Positions 12,691-23,000 of a stretch of DNA of 64,000 bases are shown one piece after another. Each line of letters starts with the position of its first letter. Within the stretch, counting starts at the first letter, position 1. A model generated the notes under the pieces. That model ran no database searches. It had not been told where the DNA came from and saw nothing but the letters and a program-made list of their open reading frames with translations. Source of the stretch: Mya arenaria (taxonomy: Eukaryota; Mollusca; Bivalvia; Myida; Myidae); contig NC_069124.1 in assembly GCF_026914265.1 (NCBI RefSeq), positions 18,951,648 to 19,015,647 of the forward strand, read 5' to 3'. Both the position numbers and the translations under genes were made by a program.

Positions 12691-13887
12691 TATTCATCTA
12701 TTTTCAGAACTCGACTATTCGAAGACTCTCCAGTGAGTGACGTCACATCCGGGTCACCGTGGGACGAGATCGCGGCTATGTTAACACCATGCCAGACGGT
12801 CAACTCGGGAATTGGATCCAGCGCAGAACTATCGGTAGGCCGACATTACAATATGTGTTAAATTGAGTGAAGTAGCATTTAGTCTAAAGTCGCCACTTAT
12901 ACACACGAAAATAACAATCTACTCTCGTACTCTGTCAAAACAATATTCTATATGAGTTACCATGTTGTACAATGTCCCATGTCTGTTTTTAGATCAAGCT
13001 GCCATCAAGAAGACGTCTCAGAAGTATCCGATCAGGTGACGTCAAGAGAAGTTTGTTCTCCCGCAAGCGTCCAGCGGACAGCGAGGTGGACGACTCCCCG
13101 GCTGTGAAGAAGGTCAGAGGCGAAGATATCCAGACGATCGAGAAAGACATCATCCACGCAGTGGAACGTCTCGAAACGTGTGACCTGGTGGCCGACGGCT
13201 CACGAGACTACACGCTTCCAACAATCCCAGGCAAGCACAGCGACCTCAAATCCATCAGCACGGACATCATGGCAAAAGTACTGGCAGGCAGATACAACGA
13301 CCGGCTGTCCAAGGTGACAGTCGTCGACTGCCGCTACCCGTACGAGTATGAGGGTGGCCACATCCAGGATGCTGTCAACCTCTACACTAAAGACGCGGTC
13401 AACGAGCTCCTAAAAACGCCGGTGACGCCAGAGAAACGCCACGTGTTAATCTTCCACTGTGAATTCTCCTCCGAACGGGGACCTAAAATGTAGGTATTTA
13501 ATTAATTACCACACTAAAATCAGCGATATTCATTTGGTATTTCTAGTGTGTATATCTTATAATGAACACAATGTGAATGTGGGTGATTATATTTTCATAT
13601 TCTTCAGGTACAGGTTCTTGAGATCGCAGGACCGCGCGCTGAACCAACACAACTACCCGGCGCTCAACTTCCCAGAAGTTTACCTCCTCCATGGCGGATA
13701 CAAGGCATTCTACGAGACACAACAGAAATTGTGCACGCCTGTCGGCTATATGCCCATGCTGCACGACGACCACGCAGCCGACCTACGTCACTTTCGGGTA
13801 AAGTCCAAGTCGTGGACGGCAGGAGACAAGCAAGTGACGAGTAGAAGACATCGTAGCAGAATCGCAAGATTACACATTGATCTTTAA
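12488..13887 (+). CDS. cdc25: Cdc25-like phosphatase, copy 5 (4-codon deletion in degron)
   Basis: Exons are 12488-12498, 12708-12834, 12993-13489 and 13608-13887; 304 codons. Exon 2 lacks 12 bp relative to all other copies, an in-frame loss of ESLD, so TVNESLDSGIGSS becomes TVNSGIGSS. This removes the Asp of the DSGxxS phosphodegron-like motif while leaving the frame, splice sites and catalytic domain intact. Intron 3 is 118 bp, with a 6-bp deletion before the acceptor shared with copy 6. If SCF/beta-TrCP acts on this motif as on vertebrate Cdc25A, this copy would be more stable; that is inference. Confidence 0.92.
12639..12689. repeat. (AAT)17 in intron 1 of Cdc25 copy 5
   Basis: Pure trinucleotide run, 51 bp. 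Confidence 0.95.
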
Positions 13888-14262
13888 ATCCCCGTAAACC
13901 GCGCATACTGACACATGTGATATCAGTGGTATTTAGTGCTACCAATACCGTGCTACATTGTAATTTATTTTATATGGTTTGTTTTTGAATATATATATTA
14001 TTAATATATATTATTGTATGTATTGTTAAGTTTGTAAATTTTGTTATTGCCATGTCAATATAATAAATTCAAAATAATGACCTGACTTCTTTTCGTTCCT
14101 TCAAAAAATAATGTGTTTACTTACGCAAAGAGCAAAAAACTCAATAATCAATAAATCAATCAATTCGTGTATTAGTTTATGAATGAATAAATGAACCAAG
14201 GCATCATTGATTAATCATTGACATTATGATGCGATTCATTCATTTACTCAATAAATCAGTTC

Positions 14263-14510
14263 GTGAGTGTGTGATTGATTGAGTGAGGTGAATGATTGAG
14301 TGAGTGATTTAGGTGAGGTGAGGTGAGTGAGTGAGTGAGTGAGTGAGTGAGTGAGTGAGTGAGTGAGTGAGTGAGTGAGTGAGTGAGTGAGTGAGTGAGT
14401 GAGTGAGTGAGTGAGTGAGTGAGTGAGTGAGTGAGTGAGTGAGTGAGTGAGTGAGTGAGTGAGTGAGTGAGTGAGTGAGTGAGTGAGTGAGTGAGTGAGT
14501 GCACATGAGT
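14263..14510. repeat. (TGAG)n microsatellite, unit 6
   Basis: Starts with GTGAGTGTGTGATTGATTGAG (a GTGTG variant shared with the tract at 17006), then about 180 bp of pure TGAG. Confidence 0.95.
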
Positions 14511-15209
14511 ATTTTTACATATAGTAAGGAAGTGATTTTCATTCGGCTCGACACCGTATATGTTGAACAAGTAGATCAATCATGTTATATTCTTTGAATT
14601 CAGTCCAATGCCTGCAGTTTGAAAGGCAAACTATGGTAAAACCCTCAGATATTAATATATTTTCTGTTTTAAAATAAGTTTGCTACATTTTGGTGTGATG
14701 TGGTAGGGATAAACAAAAAAACACATGTATCACTGAATATTCACTTCCGAATTTGTGTAATTTGCTTTCTATAAGTGAGTTGGTTATCATCGTTGTCTCA
14801 TAAGATAAATTATCGTTAAATGGACAAAAAACATTATTTTAAGATTGTTGTGTAATTTTGTAGTTTTTTGTAAAAAAATAATAATATGAAAGGAAACAAA
14901 TTTCTTTGCAAGATAACGAATGATTAAGGTTAACTGCAGTTAGCGTGACCGTAATTATGTCTGGCTTTGAGTTGGTCGGACGTTGTTCACACGTTGCTCC
15001 TATCTCTCGGAACGGTGACAAGCTCGACTCCCAGCCAGAGGGACATAATTGCATGCTCGCTAATGGCCGGACACCAACCATGGCTGGATATATACACATC
15101 TATGAAGCGAAAAATATCATAACCATTCCTAACCATTACCGTGCATACAAACCGTATTCTCAAATTATCTCTTCCAATAGCTGTGTAAAAACTAAAACTC
15201 ATTCTAGAA

Positions 15210-15360
15210 ATGTCTATTAGGTAAGTGTATTGTTACTTTAACAGGTACCACTCTGGAGCATTTTTCTTTAATATTAATGTGTGATGAGAGGGATAAAACT
15301 AAAATATTATATATGTATAATATATATATGTATATTAAGGTTATTATAAACCACTGACTC

Positions 15361-15412
<52 letters not shown>

Positions 15413-16621
15413 TATTCATCTATTTTCAGAACTCGACTATTCGAAGACTCTCCAGTGAGTGACGTCACATCCGGGTCACCGTGGGACGAGATCGCGGCTA
15501 TGTTAACACCATGCCAGACGGTCAACGAGTCTTTGGACTCGGGAATTGGATCCAGCGCAGAACTATCGGTAGGCCGACATTACAATATGTGTTAAATTGA
15601 GTGAAGTAGCATTTAGTCGAAAGTCGCCACTTATACACACGAAAATAACAATCTACTCTCGTACTCTGTCAAAACAATATTCTATATGAGTTACCATGTT
15701 GTACAATGTCCCATGTCTGTTTTTAGATCAAGCTGCCATCAAGAAGACGTCTCAGAAGTATCCGATCAGGTGACGTCAAGAGAAGTTTGTTCTCCCGCAA
15801 GCGTCCAGCGGACAGCGAGGTGGACGACTCCCCGGCTGTGAAGAAGGTCAGAGGCGAAGATATCCAGACGATCGAGAAAGACATCATCCACGCAGTGGAA
15901 CGTCTCGAAACGTGTGACCTGGTGGCCGACGGCTCACGAGACTACACGCTTCCAACAATCCCAGGCAAGCACAGCGACCTCAAATCCATCAGCACGGACA
16001 TCATGGCAAAAGTACTGGCAGGCAGATACAACGACCGGCTGTCCAAGGTGACAGTCGTCGACTGCCGCTACCCGTACGAGTATGAGGGTGGCCACATCCA
16101 GGATGCTGTCAACCTCTACACTAAAGACGCGGTCAACGAGCTCCTAAAAACGCCGGTGACGCCAGAGAAACGCCACGTGTTAATCTTCCACTGTGAATTC
16201 TCCTCCGAACGGGGACCTAAAATGTAGGTATTTAATTAATTACCACACTAAAATCAGCGATATTCATTTGGTATTTCTAGTGTGTATATCTTATAATGAA
16301 CACAATGTGAATGTGGGTGATTATATTTTCATATTCTTCAGGTACAGGTTCTTGAGATCGCAGGACCGCGCGCTGAACCAACACAACTACCCGGCGCTCA
16401 ACTTCCCAGAAGTTTACCTCCTCCATGGCGGATACAAGGCATTCTACGAGACACAACAGAAATTGTGCACGCCTGTCGGCTATATGCCCATGCTGCACGA
16501 CGACCACGCAGCCGACCTACGTCACTTTCGGGTAAAGTCCAAGTCGTGGACGGCAGGAGACAAGCAAGTGACGAGTAGAAGACATCGTAGCAGAATCGCA
16601 AGATTACACATTGATCTTTAA
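15210..16621 (+). CDS. cdc25: Cdc25-like phosphatase, copy 6 (last of the array)
   Basis: Exons are 15210-15220, 15430-15568, 15727-16223 and 16342-16621; 308 codons, protein as copy 1, with the complete DSGIGS motif. It shares the 6-bp intron 3 deletion and 3'-flank substitutions (ACGCAAAGAG and AAAAAACTC) with copy 5, so the two derive from one recent duplication; the degron deletion of copy 5 came afterwards. Confidence 0.92.
15361..15411. repeat. (AAT)17 in intron 1 of Cdc25 copy 6
   Basis: Pure trinucleotide run, 51 bp. Confidence 0.95.
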
Positions 16622-16795
16622 ATCCCCGTAAACCGCGCATACTGACACATGTGATATCAGTGGTATTTAGTGCTACCAATACCGTGCTACATTGTAATTT
16701 ATTTTATATGGTTTGTTTTTGAATATATATATTATTAATATATATTATTGTATGTATTGTTAAGTTTGTAAATTTTGTTATTGCCATGTCAATAT

Positions 16796-16801
16796 AATAA
16801 A
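16796..16801. terminator. Poly(A) signal of Cdc25 copy 6
   Basis: AATAAA at the same offset after the stop as in the other units. Confidence 0.6.
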
Positions 16802-17005
16802 TTCAAAATAATGACCTGACTTCTTTTCGTTCCTTCAAAAAATAATGTGTTTACTTACGCAAAGAGCAAAAAACTCAATAATCAATAAATCAATCAATTC
16901 GTGTATTAGTTTATGAATGAATAAATGAACCAAGGCATCATTGATTAATCATTGACATTATGATGCGATTCATTCATTTACTCAATAAATCAGTTCGTGA
17001 GTGTG

Positions 17006-17201
17006 TGATTGAGTGAGGTGAATGATTGAGTGAGGTAAGGTGAATGATTGAGTGAGTGATGTGAATGATTGATTGATTGAGTGAGTGAGTGAGTGAGTGA
17101 GTGAGTGAGTGAGTGAGTGAGTGAGTGAGTGAGTGAGTGAGTGAGTGAGTGAGTGAGTGAGTGAGTGAGTGAGTGAGTGAGTGAGTGAGTGAGTGAGTGA
17201 G
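17006..17201. repeat. (TGAG)n microsatellite forming the right edge of the array
   Basis: Degenerate start, then pure TGAG to 17201. The sequence that follows the tract in every other unit (GTGCACATGAG and on) is absent, so homology to the array ends exactly at the repeat. Confidence 0.95.
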
Positions 17202-18735
17202 CTATATCTTGGATATGTGATTCAAGAAAAACAGTTCGACTCAACGTGACTATCTAGTTCGGTATCAGCTATATTATGATAGTCCTGATTTAAATCTTAG
17301 AAACTGAAATCTTCGGACAATTAATGGATCCACACGGACGGACGGGTAATCGCACTGTTTGCAATGCGGACTTGCAAGATCTTTTTTAAACGCTATTTAA
17401 GGTACCTTATGCATCGGCGTCATTTCCGCACGATGTCCTTACGATTGAAATAATCGTAAGAATCATCCAACTTTTAAAATCCGTTCGGTCATAGTGCAGT
17501 CTTAACTTCTGGTCACATGCCTAGGGTGAGTGATGTTCTTTTGGAGGATGATATTGCATACAGCTCGGATGTGCCTCGTACGATCATGAAACGCATTCAA
17601 ACGGCACTCGTACAATGCCCGCGCACGGTGTCCATACGACAAGAATAAACCAGTTCGCGATATCGGTAAAATTCTCATTTTTACCTAGACAGCTATGTGT
17701 ATCATGCCAAACTTGGTGCAGACCGAGCCGCAAGTGCACCAGTCTGATACACTGTTGTGCAACTGCCATCCTGAACCACGCCTAATCAGTACTATGAGGA
17801 ACTCAAAAGATATTCCTGGTTTTTAAACGCCTTTAATCGTCAAGGATGTAGCATGGAGCCTGTATTGCAAACATAACTTTTGCGTCCCGTTCGGACATCG
17901 CAAGTTCCTTACCCGTCGACCGTGTGGCCGTCCCCTCGCGGCGCTCTATCGGGGCCCGCACGAACTCTATTGGGACCCATGTGAGCTGAACCATTTTTAG
18001 ACTCCCCGACCCTCTACGAGCTTTTAAAAATACGTACGATCTCGCAAGAAGACTTCGTGGAATTTTACAAAATTACGACTGAAAACCTTCTCGTACGGAG
18101 CTCGTAGAAGGGGTAGAAGAGGCGCCGCAAAGCACATCGTGTGAAGGTTGTGAATCACATGCATAGCCTTCCTTTGATTTTGGTCTGGGGTCACAGTCGT
18201 TGGTTATCCGTAGATAGTCGGGTATTGCGCATGAGGGTCCTTTAAGGGCCCACGGCAGGCATACCCATGGCAGAGTATGGGTGTTTGCGGTAGCGGTCAT
18301 TGAAGCTGCTGTAAAGCATCTAAATGCATGCGACTACATCTTTGCAGCTGGGAACCGGATATATCATCGTCCGTGACAACCTGACACCGAGACACTATAA
18401 CATGTGTTTGTTCAAAGACGTTAAAATGGAGTACCAATTGCTTAACGCTCCCCCATTAAAGGGGTAGCACTGGGAAATGGTGTGCCCAGCCTTGGCTCAA
18501 CCCAGGAAAGTTGTATCCCGTATATCGGTGCTTTACACCGAGCACTGTTAAAGACCCAATAAGTATATTCGCAAAGAGCTAGGGTATCGCATCCAGACCT
18601 TTTGTATTTCAATCTGTTTAAATCGTGATGGTGTCACGGCGGGGTCATGCGCTATGATTATTATGATTTGCAGTCCGAGCAGGCCCGGGCAGACCCGATT
18701 ATGTTACTCGGAACTCTTGCAGTTCGGCCTAGCCT
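17202..18735. other. CpG-rich, near-50% GC block of unknown nature
   Basis: No gene, repeat or RNA is recognisable. Single lines reach about two thirds G+C with up to ten CpG in 60 bases (17881-17940), against an AT-rich, CpG-poor surrounding. No open frame exceeds about 75 codons on either strand, and no internal repeat was seen. The left boundary is the array edge. The right boundary, near 18735, is a change of composition rather than a sharp junction. Confidence 0.6.
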
Positions 18736-20065
18736 CATATGACTTTTGTCGTTGTGTCAAAGAAATGTTCGGTAAAGTACTTTTTGATTCAATTAACAGA
18801 CAATGCGATAGTTCATCATTCTTGGAATAAACTCTTAAAGCTGACCTTTTCAAAGTTTCGTTTCAAATCAAAAAGAAAGTATATATACTTTCGGGCGCTA
18901 AAATATTATCACATACAACCATGGAAAAAAAATAAGATGGAAAATGGTAGAACATGTAAATGGTAATATTGAGATGTTAGTATTTGTTTTAATTCGATCA
19001 CGAAAAGGGCTAATTACTGACCAGTAGCATCTTGGACCAATAGCCCTACACTCAGTTTGCCTGTTGACAATCGCATGAGCGGACCGTATTCTTTCAGCTA
19101 GGCCCACGCAATTTAATTACTCAAGTTACTATACTAGAACGATCTAAAATGTTGTATTCCAATTTCTGATATCATTGTTTGAAGTATATTACTTTGAAAA
19201 AAATGTAACTTAAGTATCGTAATTCCTCTTAAAGTAGCATCAAATTAATATTATTGTTCAAAGAGTAATAAAAAACATGATCATAAATTGATTTTAATTG
19301 ACATATTATATTATTAATCTTATTGCATACAATTGGCATATATCTAATCTAGATGTTGCTCTAAATTATTTTTTATTCATTTCAAAGTACGTATCTAAAG
19401 GTGAAAAGGTAAAGCACATAAAGATTTTCTTGGTAAAAATAATCTAGATGCGATTCACCCAATGTGACTTATTGCAAGGTGCGCGAATTTCCGAATTATT
19501 ACGAAATAAGCCGTTTATACTCGTTAACATTCGTAGTTCTAAACCTGACCCAATGAAAATGTAGAATTACTGTCATGTGATGCGCCGTCAGACTGAATAA
19601 TTAATTTCCGATTCGTTTAACGTGCTTCGGGAATGTTCGGGGTTTTCTGTGACAAGCGTAAAACTTTTCATCAACAGCCGCCATCTTAGAAGGTTTGGTC
19701 CGAAAATTCTAAATTTTAAATCAGAAAATAAAGAATATCTTGTCATTTCACCTGGAATTTTAGGCCTTCGTGGAACAGTGGAAGTTCAATCAACAGTTTA
19801 AAAGGACTAACTGTTATCTTGGACAGTGATTATTCAAAATGTGAGGATAATTCCAAACGTGTCCCCGGCTTTGTGATTGAAAAGAACTGTGCTAGTATTT
19901 TTGGAAAATCCGGAGCACGTAAACGAGAGCTATGTGTCTCATCTTGACTTCTTTGTTTCTAAATGGATAATGTGAAAATTGATTGTTAAAATAGTGAATA
20001 TGGATTGAGCAGGCAGTGTTTGTTTTGTCGTATTTTGGGATTTTTCCGATTTTCCAAAAAAGAAA
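18736..20065. other. Flank and probable 5' region of the CBP gene
   Basis: AT-rich DNA with no gene seen before the CBP start codon. The last 400 bases (from about 19600) probably hold the promoter and 5' UTR. I see no TATA box at a convincing place. Confidence 0.5.
19677..19687 (+). promoter_or_regulatory. YY1-type site GCCGCCATCTT upstream of CBP
   Basis: The sequence is the reverse complement of the YY1 core AAGATGGCGGC. Such sites commonly sit at or just downstream of transcription starts of TATA-less housekeeping promoters. It lies about 380 bp before the CBP ATG. Only the motif is seen; use is inferred. Confidence 0.45.
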
Positions 20066-23000
20066 ATGGCCGACATCGCCGGAGATGGTCCTCCAAACAA
20101 GAGGCCAAAATTGCAATCTCCTGCTCTTACTCCAAGTGGCAGTGAGTCAGGTAACGATGCATTTTCTCTGTTATTTATTTTAAAAATGTTAAGTTTTGTG
20201 CGATGGCAGTGCGGAAGAATATCTGCTTTGTTTATGTTTTGGACTTGCGGACTCAGCCTCAGTTTCATTTCTCAGCCTTGATCTCTGAATTTCTGATGAG
20301 ATCGCAGACTTTTTTCGTTTTTAAGTTAAATTTACACAATGTCATGCTCATAGTTTTGCATGCAGGTGTCATAATTTTCATTGGAATGTCTATTTATATT
20401 TGTTCCTGGTTGAGGAGATTTCACTTAAAAGGGATCATATCATTTGGCACCAGTTCCACAATAGACCATGTTTACTTTTATGTTGAAAATGTACACTGAT
20501 CATATATTTTAGAAAGTAGCTAAGGAATTGTTTTCTTCTGTATTTCTTTTAACTAAGGCTGAGATGAGGTGCCTATTTGATTTTCATGATGTACAAATGC
20601 GTTATGCACCAGTCAATTGTTACCACGGCCCGCCAGATCCTGGTGTATACCTGGGATAGTGGGGAAATGGGCAGTGTTTTTACCTTCCAGGTGGTCCTGC
20701 TGTGCCACGTGAATGTGGTGGTTTTGTTTTCACTCCAAAAATAGCGGGAAATGGGCCTTACCTAGGTTTCCCGGGGTGTGGGGACATCTGGAGGGGACGT
20801 TACCAGCAGTTTGGATGCATGGCAGGAATTTTACCCGGGATTGGCTGGACCGAAAGTCAAAGTCCCTGCTATTCCCTGGACCTGGGGCCATGGTTAAAAT
20901 TGACTGGTGCAGTGAAACATAACAGTGAATTATGAAATAAATAAATGCTGGATTATATGGCTCTCCCCAATAAGCTGTAGTCAAAACATCCAAGATTAAA
21001 AGATCATATATCCCAGTCTGCAGTCCGGTTGTCATTCCTTTTGGCTATCTGAGCTTTGTTGTGCGCTGATTAAGGCCATATTGGATATGGGAATCTTGGA
21101 AGTTGCTTAAGCTTCGCCTAAATATACTCACACTAAAGGAAGTCCAGGAGTCGGTGACTAATATATTAAAGAATCGACACCTAGAATGTTGAGCTTGGCA
21201 ATCCATCAGTCTCATATTTATTCTTGGAAATTTTGCAATCTTCATTCAAACTTAAAACTTGATTATGTAATGCAATAGTCAATTGTAACCCAGGTCCAGG
21301 GATAGCCGGGGAAATGGGCCATGTTATACCTTCCAGGTGGACCCGCAGTGCCTGGTGAATGCAGTGGTTTTGTCTTGGCGCAAAATATAGTGGGGAATGG
21401 GCCTTACCTAGAGTCCCTGCGGCGTGGGGGTATTTGGCGGGCAGTTCACCAGCAGTTCGTCTCCGCAGGGCGGGGATTTTGTTTGGGCTTGGCAGAACCA
21501 AAAGTCCTCAATATTCCCCAGACTAGGGGGTGGGGGCGTGGTTACAATTGACTATTGCATAAGAAGTATTTGTTTGAAATAGATTGGCCTTAAAAAGATA
21601 TAGTTTATTCTTTGTTTAAACATGACTTTCTGAAATAGCTGGGTTGATTTCTAGACTTACTGTCTGTTATTGAATGATACTTTTCAAACCAATACATGTT
21701 CATTTTTTCTTGCAGAATTTAATCTCCTGTTAGACAGTATTGCTGACTTGCCGGATGAGTTAATGAGTACAGACAATGGAACAACACAGAATGGTACCAG
21801 TGATGGGAATCAGCAATCCCATTCGCATGACAGTGCAAGTCAGAGACACCAACAACTGTCCCAGTTACTGTCTAATGTGCCAACACCAGCCAGCAGTAGT
21901 GTCAGCAGCAGTCTCCCAAATACAAATGTCAGTATGACCAATACAGCATTAAATAATGCAGTGAAAAGTCCTCTTTCAAATAACTTACAATCACCCCCTC
22001 ATGGACTTGTGCAAAACAAGCAAGGACAGCCATTATCATCTTATTTATCTGACAATGCATTTGTGTCTAGCAGTTCCTCATTCTCTCTTGCTAACTCGAC
22101 ATCATCCACATTATCATCCATGCCAATGTCATCTGTGCCGAACAATATGATCTACTCCAGTTCAATGTCATCTCTTAGTGTTAACAGTATACCACATCCA
22201 CAAAATCAAATGTTAAATGGACCTCAGTATTCCATGAGTGGTGTTCGCCAGCCTCAAGTTCGCGGCATGATGATGTCAAACGCTGGCAACACTATGAACC
22301 AGGGCCTCGGAAATTTAGGCATGTCTCAACAGAACTTGTTGGGGACGCTGAATAATCCACAACTAGCAAGACAACCAATGGACCACGCAGGCATGGTCCC
22401 CAATTCTCAGCAGCAAATGATGAAGGTAAGTTTGGTAAAAACCTGATAATAACCAATGCAGTGTTCTCAATAAGAACCGGCTGCGGGCCAAAATGGACGG
22501 TTCAAATGGCAATTCGGCCGGTTCAAATTTGGAAAACTTAAAGAATTTTATGAAGAATAAGTAGAAACTGGTCGGTTACTTTACTATTTGAGACGTTTCA
22601 ACTGAAACTTATTGAGAACCCTGCCAATGCTAAGTAGTTTTCAACTTTTGCTTTAGTAAAATTAAACATAATACAGTGAGTTGTTTATATACAAGTTAGA
22701 TTAGACTGCTTTTAGATTTTATGACCCAAGTTAATGATTTTGCATGTTTTCACGATAGTTTTGATTTCTGCATGTGGAAGGAGGATTTATGTAATAATTC
22801 AATAATTTTATTGTAGTTCATAACAACTTCAAACACTTGAGATAGTCATTGAAATTAGACTATAAGATGAACAAGACCTAATCCTTATACAAAACAAGAA
22901 TTTAAGCAAGCCCAGAAAGCACTTTACCAGTGCAGGGCTTAGGGACATGAGCTTATTTTGACCATTTTTTGAGTGTTTAATTTATGGTTATTTGATTAAA

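Larger units (their letters stand above)
1..17201 (+). repeat. Tandem array of Cdc25 gene units (about 2.7 kb each)
   Basis: Six complete units and part of a seventh follow head to tail. Start codons of successive genes are at 1632, 4312, 7008, 9790, 12488 and 15210, giving periods of 2680, 2696, 2782, 2698 and 2722 bp. Exons, introns, flanks and intergenic DNA are all repeated and nearly identical by eye; most period variation is in the (TGAG)n and (AAT)n tracts. The array continues beyond the left edge and ends on the right at the end of a (TGAG)n tract at 17201. Microsatellite lengths and small indels differ between units, so they look like real separate copies rather than one unit duplicated in assembly. 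Confidence 0.95.

Noticed and set aside
17584-18300. Two minus-strand ORFs (61 and 75 codons) in the CpG-rich block
   Set aside because: Lengths are expected by chance at this base composition, and no motif is recognisable.
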